From contig JAHWIG010000002.1 of the NCBI GenBank assembly GCA_019322735.1, forward strand, positions 1-50,255: DNA of 50,255 nt, in the 5' to 3' direction. This document shows positions 39,210 to 49,045 of this stretch, piece by piece. The notes under the pieces are model-generated. The model was not told the origin of the DNA and did no database searches. It worked only from the letters and a program-made list of their open reading frames with translations. The position numbers and the translations under genes were made by a program. Position 1 is the stretch's first letter. The number at the start of each line of letters is the position of its first letter. The DNA comes from Candidatus Woesearchaeota archaeon (GTDB taxonomy: Archaea; Nanobdellota; Nanobdellia; Woesearchaeales; BS150m-G63).

Positions 39210-40769
39210 ATGGAACACGTAACAAAAAAAGACCTAGTTTCAGTCTTCTTAGAAAACGGAATTTTGATTGGCCCAGAAACAACAAAAAACCTGACACAAC
39301 AAGTGACAAAAGAACTCTTAAACGCCATCTCACAAAAAATAGATAATAACGAGTTTCTATTGGTACATGAAGAACTAATCCAACCAATACTACAAAAAAC
39401 ACTCCCAGAAATAGATTGGAAAGAGCTTGATAAATATAAAGTATTAGCAGAAAAAAAAGACACCAATGCATATGGCAATTTTCTTGATCAGTTCCTCTTA
39501 AAAAAAACAAATTTAAAAGAAAAAAGGGTAAAAGTCATAACTACATTTAATGAAGCCCCCCATAAAAAAGTAGTGCAAGATTTTACAGACCTATTTAACT
39601 ACCGCTATAATTTCTTAAGGAACATACTTCAAGGAAGACCAGAACTTGTAAATCCAATATCTATCCGGCGCATTAAAGAAAAAAAGACCAAAGAGGAGGT
39701 ATCTTTGATCTGCATGGTAACCAACAAACACACAACAAAATCAAACAACATTCTTTTTGAAGTAGAAGACCAAACAGGGTCAACTCATATTTTAGTAAAC
39801 AGAAATAAGGAAGAATTATTTTCCTTGGCAGAAAACATAATGCTTGATGAAACCATAGGTATTAGGGGCATAAATTCAGAAAACATAATCTTCGCAAACA
39901 ATATCCTCCTACCAGACATACCCTTTCATGAACTAAAAAAGGCAGATGAAGAAGCATATGCAATTTTCCTATCAGACACACATGTTGGTTCTAAACAATT
40001 TCTTTCAAAGAGTTTTGATAAATTTCTTAAATGGATTAATGGGGAAACAGGGAGCGAAGAACAAAAAACAATCGCAAAAAAGGTAAAATACCTGTTTATC
40101 GCAGGAGATCTTGTAGATGGGGTTGGCATATACCCAAACCAAGAAGAAGAATTAGAATTAACCGACGTAACTTCACAATATCAGCGTTTTATAGATTTAT
40201 TGAAAAAAATACCCTCAGAAATAGAAATAATCCTCTCCCCTGGAAATCACGATTCTGTTCGCGTAGCAGAACCCCAACCAATACCATATAAAGAATTTGC
40301 AGGCCCACTTTATGGGATGCCAAACGTTACAATAATTAGTAACCCATCCATGGTAAATATACATGCATCATCAACCTTTCCAGGATTTAATGTTTTGATA
40401 TATCACGGTTATTCTTTTGATTATTTTATAGCAAATGTTAAAAGCATCCGCTTAAATGGTGGGTATAATCGGGCAGATTTAGTTATGAAGTACTTATTAC
40501 AAAATAGACATCTTGCCCCCACATTCACATCATCCCCAATTATTCCCTCTAAAGGGGACCCCCTACTAATCAAACAGATACCAGACATATTTATTACTGG
40601 CCACATACATTATTGTGTGGTTTCAAGTTATAAGAACGTTTCATTGATATCTGGAAGCTGCTGGCAGGGCTTAACAAGCTTCCAAGAAAAGATGGGGCAC
40701 ACACCAGAACCAGCAAGAGTTCCAATCATCAATCTTAAAACAAGGGCAATGAAGATTTTGAGGTTTTAA
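39210..40769 (+). CDS. polB: DNA polymerase D small subunit DP1
   Basis: The 519-residue protein is the exonuclease subunit of the archaeal family-D polymerase. An OB-fold (about 160-230, ISIRRIKEK through VEDQTGSTHILVNR) precedes the Mre11-like phosphodiesterase domain with LSDTHVGSK (about 254), FIAGDLVDGVG, LSPGNHDSVR (about 343), IYHGYSF and ITGHIHYC (about 463), the metal ligands for 3'-5' proofreading. The N-terminal helical region (1-130) binds DP2. The gene lies between cdc6 and the DP2 gene, with one base before the latter. Confidence 0.95.
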   Translation: MEHVTKKDLVSVFLENGILIGPETTKNLTQQVTKELLNAISQKIDNNEFLLVHEELIQPILQKTLPEIDWKELDKYKVLAEKKDTNAYGNFLDQFLLKKTNLKEKRVKVITTFNEAPHKKVVQDFTDLFNYRYNFLRNILQGRPELVNPISIRRIKEKKTKEEVSLICMVTNKHTTKSNNILFEVEDQTGSTHILVNRNKEELFSLAENIMLDETIGIRGINSENIIFANNILLPDIPFHELKKADEEAYAIFLSDTHVGSKQFLSKSFDKFLKWINGETGSEEQKTIAKKVKYLFIAGDLVDGVGIYPNQEEELELTDVTSQYQRFIDLLKKIPSEIEIILSPGNHDSVRVAEPQPIPYKEFAGPLYGMPNVTIISNPSMVNIHASSTFPGFNVLIYHGYSFDYFIANVKSIRLNGGYNRADLVMKYLLQNRHLAPTFTSSPIIPSKGDPLLIKQIPDIFITGHIHYCVVSSYKNVSLISGSCWQGLTSFQEKMGHTPEPARVPIINLKTRAMKILRF

Positions 40770-40770
40770 C

Positions 40771-43700
40771 ATGGAAGAATACTTTAATGGGATACAACTA
40801 ATGATCGATAAAGCACATGCAATAGCAGTAAAAGCCAGAGAAAAAAACTATGACCCTGAGCCAACACCAAGCGTCTTTTTAGCTAAAGATATGGCAGAAA
40901 GGGTAGAAGGTCTGATAAGTACTGTTGCCCCACAATTAAAGGGAAAAGGGACAACAAAAAGGATAAAGGAATTAGAAGAAAAATATGGGTTTCTAGATTG
41001 GCGCGTTTCCCTTGTTATTGCAGAAGAAGTTGCAAATGAAAAATTCTGTAAATTCAAAAACAAGTTAGAGGCAATGGAAATTGGAATTAGGACTGGTTTT
41101 GCTTACCATACCCTTGGAACAGTTGCATCCCCTTTAGAGGGGTTTGTTAGGCTGGAAATAAAAAAGAGAAAAGATGGAAAGGAATACCTTGCAGCATTTT
41201 ATTCTGGGCCAATACGAAGTGCAGGTGGAACGGGGTCTTCAGTTTCCCTCTTAATAACAGATTATATAAGAAAAAAGAAAGGGTATTCAATTTATGACCC
41301 AACAGAAGAAGAGATAAAAAGATATGTAACCGAACTCTATGATTATCATGAAAGAATAACCAATTTACAATATCTTCCATCTAATGAGGAGATAATTTTT
41401 CTTGCAAAACACATACCAATCCAAATAGATGGGGACCCATCAGAAAAAATTGAAGTTTCAAATTACAAAGACATACCAAGAATAGAGACAAATAGAATCC
41501 GTAATGGGGTTTGTTTGGTTATGGGTGAGGGTTTAGCGCAAAAAGCACCAAAACTATGGAAACAGCTTTCTGAGTGGGGTAGTGATTTTGGACTGGGCCA
41601 TTGGGTTTTTTTGAAAGAATTTATTGAGCTACAGAAAAAGATAAAATCAAAAGGACAAACAACCGAAGAAGAAAAAGAAAACACAATCAATCCAGATTAC
41701 ACATACATAAAAGATCTTGTTGCTGGTCGCCCAGTTCTTACACACCCATTACATCCCGGTGGATTTAGATTAAGGTATGGAAGGTCAAGGACTTCAGGAT
41801 ACTCTGCATCTAGTTTACACCCTGCAACAATGATCATACTAAATGATTACATTGCAACAGGAACACAGTTAAAATTAGAGAGACCAGGAAAGGCAACAAC
41901 AGTGACTCCCTGTGACTCTATTGATGGCCCAATCGTGAAACTAAATAATGGACAAGTACTACAAATAGAAACAGAAAAAGACGCAAAAAAACATTTTAAG
42001 AATATAAAAGAGATACTTTTTCTGGGGGACATCCTAATCAGCTATGGTGATTTCTTCAATAGGGCACACACATTAATCCCACCAGGTTATTGCCCGGAAT
42101 GGTGGGTACAAGAATTAGAGAAATCAATAGTCAATCTTTTTGGAAGCCTAGATATAGAAAAAACATCAGAATTAATCACAATTACACCACAAAATATATC
42201 AAGATTATTAGAGAATCCACTTTTTGTAAAACCTTCAGCAAAAGCAGCAACAGTAATCTCAGATAAATTAAACATACCTCTTCACCCATTTTATACTTTT
42301 CATTGGAACCTAATTTCCAAAGAAAAAATAAAGAATATAGCAAAAAGTCTAGAAAAATCTAACATAAAAAAAGAAGGGAAAGATATTGTAAAAATAATCA
42401 TGCCTTTTGATGAAAAAATCAAAAGGACACTAGAACTTATTGGGTTGCCACACCTTTTTGTAAACAATGAATTCATAGTTATTGAACAAGAAGAAGCAGT
42501 AGCTCTTGCCTTTAGTTTGGGGTTAACCCAATCTAAAGATACAAAAAAATTGATAGAACTAATAGACAACAACAACAACAACAACAAAGAAAACATAGAA
42601 ATATTAAATCAATTACCAGGGGTAATCTTAAGGGATAAATCAGGGGTTTTCATCGGTGCAAGGATGGGCCGCCCAGAAAAAGCCAAATTAAGAAAATTAA
42701 CTGGAAGCCCAAATGTACTTTTCCCTGTTGGAGAAGAAGGCGGCCGTCATAGGTCCTTCCAATCTGCATTAGAGAAAGGAACAATTAGGGCAGAATTCCC
42801 TTTATATCATTGCGAAAAATGCAACCAACAAAGAATAAACAAATTATGCGAAAAATGCAACCAAGCAACACTAAAAAAATATTCTTGTAAGATCTGCGGA
42901 ATAATCGATAATGAAGATTGCAAAAAACACGGAAAAGCAGCAACATTCAAGATACAGGACTTAAATATAACAGATTATTTCAATACTTTGCTTAATAGAC
43001 TAAAAACAAAAGTATACCCTGATTTGATAAAGGGTGTAAGGGGTACATCAAATAAAGACCATTTACCAGAACCACTGATGAAAGGCATCCTTAGGGCAGA
43101 ACAAAATATCTATGTAAATAAAGACGGAACAACAAGGTATGACATGACACAATTACCAATTACTGGTTTTAAGCCAATTGAAGTTGGTACACCAATAGAT
43201 GAACTGAAAAAACTAGGATACACAAAAGATATTAAGGGAAAACAATTAACAGACGAGAATCAATTATTGGAATTATTACCACAAGACATAATACTTCCAA
43301 GGTCTAAAGGATGTGCAGAGGATGGTGCACACAAGGTATTCTTTCGCGTAGCAAAATTCATTGATAATTTATTAGTCAAATTTTATAGATTGCCCCCTTT
43401 TTATAACTTAAAAAAAGAAACAGACCTTGTTGGCCACCTAGTTGCTATCCTTGCACCACATACTTCTGCCGCAATTATTGGAAGAGTCATCGGTTTCTCA
43501 AAAACACAAGGGCTTTATGCATCACCATTGATACATGCGGCAACAAGGAGGGATTGTGATGGTGATGAGGCTTGCTGTATTTTATTACTAGATGTATTAT
43601 TGAATTTCTCTAGACAGTATTTACCAGCTCACCGAGGCTCAACACAGGATGCACCATTAATATTAACCTCAAAATTAATACCTGCAGAGGTTGATGATAT

Positions 43701-44304
43701 GGTATTTGATCTGGATGTATCCTGGAGATACCCATTAGAATTTTACGAGGCGGCATGTAATTTCAAAAAACCATGGGAAGTTGATATACCCTTATTCAAA
43801 TCAAAAGTAAATACGCCAGATCAATATATTGGATTTGGATTTACACACCCAATAAAGGATATTAATTCTGGAGTCACTTGCTCCGCATATAAAACCCTCC
43901 CATCGATGCAAGAAAAATTAATGGGTCAGATGGATCTTGCAGAAAAAATAAGGGCCGTTGATGAAGTAGATGTAGCTAGGATCGTAATAGAAAAACATTT
44001 TATTAGGGACATAAGGGGAAATTTAAGAAGATTTGCAACACAAACATTTAGGTGTGTAGATTGCAATGAAAAATTTAGACGCCCACCTTTAGTTGGAAAA
44101 TGCACAAAGTGCCATGGTAAGATTGTCTTTACAGTTTCAGAAGGCACAATAATAAAATATCTTGGACCCACAATCAGTTTGGCTGAAAAATATTCTCTTA
44201 GCCCCTATTTACGGCAGACAATATCCTTAACAAAAAGAATGATTGAAAGTATTTTTGGACAAGAAAAAGAAAAACAATTAGGGCTTGGTGGTTGGTTTGA
44301 TTAA
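40771..44304 (+). CDS. polC: DNA polymerase D large subunit DP2
   Basis: The 1177-residue protein is the catalytic subunit of PolD. Visible features are the N-terminal domain with GSSVSLLITDYIRKKKGYS, the first zinc cluster (CEKCNQQ, LCEKCNQ, CKICG) at about residues 678-715, the double-psi beta-barrel active site RDCDGDEACC at about 926-935, and the C-terminal zinc ribbon CVDCNEKF and CTKCHGK. The C-terminus QLGLGGWFD is a PCNA-interacting box. No intein is present, although this gene often carries one. A run of six Asn encoded by AAC repeats occurs at about residue 600. The stop overlaps the aIF2-beta stop by four bases. Confidence 0.96.
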   Translation: MEEYFNGIQLMIDKAHAIAVKAREKNYDPEPTPSVFLAKDMAERVEGLISTVAPQLKGKGTTKRIKELEEKYGFLDWRVSLVIAEEVANEKFCKFKNKLEAMEIGIRTGFAYHTLGTVASPLEGFVRLEIKKRKDGKEYLAAFYSGPIRSAGGTGSSVSLLITDYIRKKKGYSIYDPTEEEIKRYVTELYDYHERITNLQYLPSNEEIIFLAKHIPIQIDGDPSEKIEVSNYKDIPRIETNRIRNGVCLVMGEGLAQKAPKLWKQLSEWGSDFGLGHWVFLKEFIELQKKIKSKGQTTEEEKENTINPDYTYIKDLVAGRPVLTHPLHPGGFRLRYGRSRTSGYSASSLHPATMIILNDYIATGTQLKLERPGKATTVTPCDSIDGPIVKLNNGQVLQIETEKDAKKHFKNIKEILFLGDILISYGDFFNRAHTLIPPGYCPEWWVQELEKSIVNLFGSLDIEKTSELITITPQNISRLLENPLFVKPSAKAATVISDKLNIPLHPFYTFHWNLISKEKIKNIAKSLEKSNIKKEGKDIVKIIMPFDEKIKRTLELIGLPHLFVNNEFIVIEQEEAVALAFSLGLTQSKDTKKLIELIDNNNNNNKENIEILNQLPGVILRDKSGVFIGARMGRPEKAKLRKLTGSPNVLFPVGEEGGRHRSFQSALEKGTIRAEFPLYHCEKCNQQRINKLCEKCNQATLKKYSCKICGIIDNEDCKKHGKAATFKIQDLNITDYFNTLLNRLKTKVYPDLIKGVRGTSNKDHLPEPLMKGILRAEQNIYVNKDGTTRYDMTQLPITGFKPIEVGTPIDELKKLGYTKDIKGKQLTDENQLLELLPQDIILPRSKGCAEDGAHKVFFRVAKFIDNLLVKFYRLPPFYNLKKETDLVGHLVAILAPHTSAAIIGRVIGFSKTQGLYASPLIHAATRRDCDGDEACCILLLDVLLNFSRQYLPAHRGSTQDAPLILTSKLIPAEVDDMVFDLDVSWRYPLEFYEAACNFKKPWEVDIPLFKSKVNTPDQYIGFGFTHPIKDINSGVTCSAYKTLPSMQEKLMGQMDLAEKIRAVDEVDVARIVIEKHFIRDIRGNLRRFATQTFRCVDCNEKFRRPPLVGKCTKCHGKIVFTVSEGTIIKYLGPTISLAEKYSLSPYLRQTISLTKRMIESIFGQEKEKQLGLGGWFD
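42566..42587 (+). repeat. (AAC)n trinucleotide tract inside DP2
   Basis: About seven AAC/AAT-type units encode six consecutive Asn in a loop of DP2 between QSKDTKKLIELID and KENIEI. Replication slippage could change the loop length without a frameshift. Confidence 0.6.
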
Positions 44305-44705
44305 GCACCTTTAACTGGATTTTTAGAACCGCAAGCCATACATTTTACAAAACTAACCCCTCCTTCCTTCATTACTTTTGTATCTGGCTTTCCACACATA
44401 ACACATATAACAAATTTCTTTGCATATTTCTGCATCTTTTCATTAACACTTGATGCAGATACCTTTCTTCTTAAGATAAGTGCACTCTTTGTGACATCTC
44501 CTGGCGTTGCTAACTCTTTTAATAAAAACTTAAGTACTTGCTCCTTACTCCTACCAAGATCCTGTACAATCTGATGAAAATTATTTATAACAGTAGTATT
44601 TCCTTGTATATGACCCTTTACCTTTGGAACTTCAAATCTTTCTTTCTTACTAACTTCCTTGGGTAAACGCTTTCTCCCTTCCAATAATAATTTTTCATAC
44701 TCCAT
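44301..44705 (-). CDS. eif2b: Translation initiation factor aIF2 beta
   Basis: The 134-residue protein is the beta subunit of aIF2, which brings Met-tRNAi to the ribosome. The core has FEVPKVKGHIQGNTTVINNF and LLKELATPGDVTKSALILRR, and the C-terminal zinc ribbon has CVMCGKPDTKVMK and CMACGSKNPVKG. It has its own TATA box (GATTTATAAAG, 44726-44736 read on the plus strand) and Shine-Dalgarno AGGAG (44715-44719). Its end overlaps the DP2 end on the other strand by four bases. Confidence 0.95.
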   Translation of the reverse strand: MEYEKLLLEGRKRLPKEVSKKERFEVPKVKGHIQGNTTVINNFHQIVQDLGRSKEQVLKFLLKELATPGDVTKSALILRRKVSASSVNEKMQKYAKKFVICVMCGKPDTKVMKEGGVSFVKCMACGSKNPVKGA

Positions 44706-44725
44706 ATCGCATTTCTCCTAACATT

Positions 44726-44770
44726 GATTTATAAAGCTTTCGAAAAACAAAGAACAAAAATTATTTAAAC
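44726..44770. promoter_or_regulatory. Divergent promoters of aIF2 beta and the SpoIIM-like gene
   Basis: CTTTATAAATC on the minus strand (44726-44736) serves aIF2 beta with a short leader. AATTATTTAAAC on the plus strand (44759-44770) lies 22-33 bases before the ATG at 44792, giving a leaderless message. Confidence 0.5.
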
Positions 44771-44791
44771 AACCAAACAATAAAATTTACA

Positions 44792-45643
44792 ATGGTACTT
44801 GAATCCATACTCTTAAATTCACAAGAATTAAAAAAATCAAAAATTTTCTTAAATGGGGTATTATTTTCATCAATAGCGGTTCTCTTGAGCTTATGGATAT
44901 TTAGAGATTTTGCTAGCCTGACAATGGTGTTCCTTACAGTCTTTGCTTGTTTACCTTTTATATATTCAACAATAAAAACACAGGAACAAGAAGATCTTTC
45001 TGGTTTAAAAGAATCAAAATTATTGAAAGAACATGGAAAAGCAATAACAACATTCTTGTTTTTATTCTTAGGTATCGTGGTTTCTTTTGCATTATGGTAT
45101 ATCTTGTTGCCGCCTTCTTCAACTACAATACTGTTCCAGGAACAGACAAAAACCATAATTAACATAAACCACAGATTAGCACCTAATTTAATAAGGTCAT
45201 TAGGAACCCTATCAGTTATCTTCTTCAATAATTTAAAGGTTCTTATCTTCTGTATATTATTTTCATTCCTCTATGGGGCCGGAGCAATATTCATCCTGAC
45301 ATGGAATGCATCAGTGATTGGAACTGCAATTGGTAATTTTATAAGGTCACACCTTAGTTCGATAGCATCTGGTTCAGGATTCACAAAAGCAGCAGCATAT
45401 TTCCAGATATTCTCTATAGGATTAATGCGCTACACCATCCACGGAATACCAGAGATACTTGCATATATTACAGCAGGTCTTGCAGGAAGCATAATATCTG
45501 TAGCAGTTATTAATCATAATTTCAAAACAAATAAGTTTGGAAAAATACTCTTAGATTCTTCTAGTCTACTAATAATTGCTTTATCATTATTAGCAATCTC
45601 AGCCATTTTAGAAGTATATGTAACACCAATCTTTTTTAATTAA
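44792..45643 (+). CDS. SpoIIM/DUF95-family membrane protein
   Basis: The 283-residue protein has about six membrane segments and the SpoIIM/DUF95 signature: NNLKVLIFCILFSFLYGAG followed by IFILTWNASVIGTAIG, and HGIPEILAYITAGLAGSI near the C-terminus, where the family has a conserved H-x2-PE. In Bacillus SpoIIM takes part in engulfment; archaeal members are of unknown function, possibly membrane organisation or transport. The two N-terminal helices (about 28-60) and the linker are less conserved. The end overlaps the end of the OB-fold gene by four bases. Confidence 0.83.
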   Translation: MVLESILLNSQELKKSKIFLNGVLFSSIAVLLSLWIFRDFASLTMVFLTVFACLPFIYSTIKTQEQEDLSGLKESKLLKEHGKAITTFLFLFLGIVVSFALWYILLPPSSTTILFQEQTKTIININHRLAPNLIRSLGTLSVIFFNNLKVLIFCILFSFLYGAGAIFILTWNASVIGTAIGNFIRSHLSSIASGSGFTKAAAYFQIFSIGLMRYTIHGIPEILAYITAGLAGSIISVAVINHNFKTNKFGKILLDSSSLLIIALSLLAISAILEVYVTPIFFN

Positions 45644-46266
45644 AGCGCCTTCAATCTTCCAGGGGTAACTTCAAATATCTCCCCTTCTTCAAGTAATGTC
45701 TTAATTACCTTTTCATCTCCCAGTTTTTCAACCAATTCCTCATAGTTTGCGCCATCACCATCATCAAATCTTTTTATTAAATTAAGAACATCCTCAGAAT
45801 TTATCTTACTCTTTACAATTTGTTCAATAATCTTTTCTTCTTCTTTTTGTATTTGTAATTTATCCCCCTTCATCTTTTTTTGCACAGCATCTAACTCAAT
45901 CAATCTAAGATCAAACCAATTCTTTTTCACTTCTTTGATTATTTCTGGAACAATATACTTTTCACCCCCATACTCTCTTGGACGCCCAATCAACAATACA
46001 ACATTACCTACATTTATTTTCTCAAAAATTGTGGCATCATTAAATGACCTTACTGACACCCTTCCCGTATTATCATCAATAAGTACTTCAGTTTGTTCGT
46101 CTGTTTCTGTTTTAGCAACAACAACCCCAATAAGATTCGCTCTTGAAACGTTCTTATCATTAACAATAACATAATTTGGCAGCCAACCTTCTTCTTTAAT
46201 GTATTCTCCATTTAATATATCTGATATTCTTATCTTATATGCTATCTGCCTTTGTTTATTTTCCAT
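45640..46266 (-). CDS. OB-fold single-stranded DNA-binding protein (RPA32-like)
   Basis: The 208-residue protein has an OB-fold (about 28-120: RANLIGVVVAKTETDEQTEV, then VSVRSFNDATIFEKINVGNV, LIGRPREYGGEKYIVPEII), a helical linker and a small C-terminal winged-helix region (about 150-208, NLIKRFDDGDGANYEELVEK then ALLEEGEIFEV-like sequence). This is the plan of the RPA2/RPA32 subunit. The start is the ATG at 46266, one base after the mcm stop; a longer frame to 46314 would overlap mcm by 47 bases. Close coupling to mcm supports a replication role. No partner RPA genes are visible. Confidence 0.82.
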   Translation of the reverse strand: MENKQRQIAYKIRISDILNGEYIKEEGWLPNYVIVNDKNVSRANLIGVVVAKTETDEQTEVLIDDNTGRVSVRSFNDATIFEKINVGNVVLLIGRPREYGGEKYIVPEIIKEVKKNWFDLRLIELDAVQKKMKGDKLQIQKEEEKIIEQIVKSKINSEDVLNLIKRFDDGDGANYEELVEKLGDEKVIKTLLEEGEIFEVTPGRLKAL

Positions 46267-46267
46267 C

Positions 46268-48286
46268 TTAAATTCTGGATATAAATCCCCTCCTAGGTTC
46301 AAATAAATCTCCACCCCTTTTTAATTTTTCAATAGCTTCATCAACATCAGCACCATCTATCTTCTTTTCTTTTGCCAACTCAACAATCTCTTCTATGGGA
46401 ATGATCTTTCCAACCTTATTTTCTAATTCAACAATGATTTCTTTTACTTGAGCAATCTTACTCCTTTGTGCTGCAGGAACGCCTGTGGATATCCTATCAA
46501 TATCAAATTCCCCAGTTTCAATATCCATCCCAATTTGAGTTAAATAGTAATGGACCAAACTAATGGCCCTTTTTGCATCTTTTTTTGTTACTTTATTACT
46601 TAACCTAGTTCTAGCAGATGCCTCTGATAACCTTATCAGTGCCTCTAATTGCCTTGCAGAAATTGGAATTGCCTTAATTCCTCCTTCTTCACTACTACTA
46701 CTTCCCCTCATTTTTACATAATACTCTCTGATTTCACTAAGTGCAGCATCAGTTAGTTGTGGAGTAATCCTTTGCTTTGCATATGCAATATATTTTCTAA
46801 TAAATTTAGTTTCTAGTTCTGCCTTAATTGATTCTGGTCTTTGATGTAACCCAAGAATATGTCTTGCCATTTTTTCATCCCTTTTTTTATTTGGCAGGTC
46901 TTTTATTGGGAAGATAAGATCAAATCTATTTATTAATGTGGGTGGCATTGCTATTTGTTCTGCCAACAACCCATAAGGATCAAATCTTCCTAATTTTGGA
47001 TTTGCTGCAGCCAATACTGTTGTCCTTGCAATTAAAGTCGCTTGCACATTTGCCTTACTGATACTTACTGTTTGCTGTTCCAATGCTTCATGCATTGCAG
47101 ATGTATCATCCACACTCATCTTATCCATCTCATCTATGCAAGCAATACCATCACTCGCTAAGACAAGCGCACCAGCCTCTAATGCCCATCCACGTAAAAA
47201 CTCATCCTTAACAACAGTAGCAGTTAACCCTGCACCACTAACACCCTTCCCACTAACATATCTTCCTTTTGGTGCAACAACATTAATCCTCTTTAATAAT
47301 TGCGATTTTCCTGATCCTGGATCCCCCACCAATAAAATATGGATGTCCCCTCTTATTCCAACACCACCTTCCTGTACCTTTCTCACTCCAGACATTAACT
47401 GTAATATCAATGCCTCCTTTATCCTTCCATACCCAAAAATAGCAGGAGCTATAGACTCAACCAACTTATTGAATAATTTAGGATCTTGAGATAGTTCCTT
47501 TATTTTCTTCTCCTCTTCTTTATTTATCTTTAGTTCATGAAATGTCTCTTCAACAGCTTTTACATAGTTTGCTTCAACAATCAGATCAAATCTGGTTGAT
47601 TTTGATCCGCTGTTCAATATTACAGGAATCTCCTTGATTACACCAATAGCAGAGATCTTACTTCCTGGATTGGTCCTTCTTTCTGATAATGGGCTGACTA
47701 AATCTTCCTTTAAGAAAAAACTCATCCTCTTTGGCTGTGCCCCTCCTTCTATCTGCTCTGGATTCTCTTCTAAAACAATCCTTTGAGCATCAACTAGGTC
47801 CTTGCTAACCAATCTAAATTTTCCCTTTCTTCCACACCCACATCTGGATGGCTCTTTAAATATAGTGTCTAACTGAAGAACAGATATCAAATTACCACAA
47901 CTAGGACATTCAAACTTTGCAGAAGTCACTTGCGGCCTTACATCTGATTTTTGTCTTATGGTGCCCTCAACAACAACAAATTTCCCAATATCATTACTTC
48001 TTATCTCCCCTATAAGTATTTTCTGAGAATCTGGCAAATTTTTAAACCTGATTCTGAAATTATGTATCTCTGGAAGATCAAAAGCATCTAAAGCAAGCTC
48101 AGCAGCTTTAATAACTTCTTCTGGTCTATCTAATAAATCATTAGCTAATTCGGGATTGAACTGAGAAAGATCAGAAAAATTAACAACCAAGAACCGCCTT
48201 CCTTTTTTTACTGCTTCAAGTAATTTAGCTTTATATCTCTTCTCAATAAATTCTTGAAATGTATTTATTTGATCGACAGCCTCCAT
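46268..48286 (-). CDS. mcm: Replicative helicase MCM
   Basis: The 672-residue protein is the ring helicase of the replication fork. The N-terminal OB region holds a zinc finger (FECPSCGN and RCGCGRK), followed by the AAA+ core with Walker A GDPGSGKSQ (about residue 320), Walker B CIDEMDKM, and the arginine finger LINRFDLIF; a C-terminal winged helix (about 600-672) ends the protein. The length is that of a standard archaeal MCM, with no intein. It lies between TBP (43 bases upstream) and the OB-fold gene, all on the minus strand. A run of six Gs precedes its start by about 18 bases. Confidence 0.96.
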   Translation of the reverse strand: MEAVDQINTFQEFIEKRYKAKLLEAVKKGRRFLVVNFSDLSQFNPELANDLLDRPEEVIKAAELALDAFDLPEIHNFRIRFKNLPDSQKILIGEIRSNDIGKFVVVEGTIRQKSDVRPQVTSAKFECPSCGNLISVLQLDTIFKEPSRCGCGRKGKFRLVSKDLVDAQRIVLEENPEQIEGGAQPKRMSFFLKEDLVSPLSERRTNPGSKISAIGVIKEIPVILNSGSKSTRFDLIVEANYVKAVEETFHELKINKEEEKKIKELSQDPKLFNKLVESIAPAIFGYGRIKEALILQLMSGVRKVQEGGVGIRGDIHILLVGDPGSGKSQLLKRINVVAPKGRYVSGKGVSGAGLTATVVKDEFLRGWALEAGALVLASDGIACIDEMDKMSVDDTSAMHEALEQQTVSISKANVQATLIARTTVLAAANPKLGRFDPYGLLAEQIAMPPTLINRFDLIFPIKDLPNKKRDEKMARHILGLHQRPESIKAELETKFIRKYIAYAKQRITPQLTDAALSEIREYYVKMRGSSSSEEGGIKAIPISARQLEALIRLSEASARTRLSNKVTKKDAKRAISLVHYYLTQIGMDIETGEFDIDRISTGVPAAQRSKIAQVKEIIVELENKVGKIIPIEEIVELAKEKKIDGADVDEAIEKLKRGGDLFEPRRGFISRI

Positions 48287-48329
48287 TTTATTAAAGATAT
48301 TTTACCCCCCACACTAAAATAAGGCCAAA

Positions 48330-48938
48330 TTAAGATAATTTCTTTAGATTAACAATCAACTTATCCAAAGCCCTATGTACATTCTCTTCACTTTTAGTTC
48401 CAGTACAAACAACCTTACCATTAGTAAACAATAAGAACGTTGCTTTGAACATCTTTCCTTTTGCATCCTTCACATTTAATTTATAAACCAACCCAGGAAA
48501 CTGTTCTGGTTCATATTCGGTATTCTCTAATTTCATTGCTAATGAATTTAAATTTAAATCCATACCAACACTACCACTTGCAACAATATTTTGCACTGTT
48601 ATTTCTGGCTTTATCTTAATCTTAATATTGATTTTTTCTAGACTCTTTATAATCTTTTTTATACATTCTTCAACTTTCTCCAGTGATCTTGCACCAGTAC
48701 AAACAATCTTCCCACTACTAAATATTAGTGCAGATGTCTTTGGATCTTTAATTCTAATCACTAATCCAGGAAACTGTTCTGGATTATACTCTGTATTTGA
48801 TAGCGCAGTGGCCATCTTTTCTAATGGAATATCATGTTCTAAGGATGAACTTACAACAATATTTACAACTTCAATGTCTCTCTTAGCGTCTTTATCAAAA
48901 CCGCTTTTAACCACCTTCTTTATTGTCTTTTCTTTCAT
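48330..48938 (-). CDS. tbp: TATA-box-binding protein TBP
   Basis: The 202-residue protein contains the two saddle repeats of TBP: NTEYNPEQFPGLVIRIKDPK with SGKIVCTGARS in the first, and NTEYEPEQFPGLVYKLNVKD with TNGKVVCTGTKS in the second. The repeats are highly similar, as usual in archaea. A basic N-terminal lead (about 20 residues) replaces the usual start. Leader features include GGGGGTG (48945-48951) six bases before the ATG and two TATA-like boxes further upstream. The gene heads a minus-strand group with mcm and the OB-fold gene. Confidence 0.96.
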   Translation of the reverse strand: MKEKTIKKVVKSGFDKDAKRDIEVVNIVVSSSLEHDIPLEKMATALSNTEYNPEQFPGLVIRIKDPKTSALIFSSGKIVCTGARSLEKVEECIKKIIKSLEKINIKIKIKPEITVQNIVASGSVGMDLNLNSLAMKLENTEYEPEQFPGLVYKLNVKDAKGKMFKATFLLFTNGKVVCTGTKSEENVHRALDKLIVNLKKLS

Positions 48939-49045
48939 TTAAAACACCCCCGAATTTCTGTTATTTCCTTTATAAATAGATTACCATTTATAAATACTTT
49001 CATTTTTAAATGAAGTCTTTCAATTATGTCTTTTATAGACGGTAT

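Noticed and set aside
39205..39510. Minus-strand frames at the start of DP1
   Set aside because: They are hydrophobic Leu/Phe-rich shadows of the Lys/Glu-rich DP1 N-terminus with no promoter or conserved motif.
46267..46314. Longer start for the OB-fold protein overlapping mcm by 47 bases
   Set aside because: The internal ATG directly after the mcm stop follows the stop-plus-one-base pattern used throughout this genome.
22668..48286. Inteins in rfcS, DP2 and mcm
   Set aside because: All three genes are of normal length with continuous active-site motifs and no Hint or homing endonuclease blocks.
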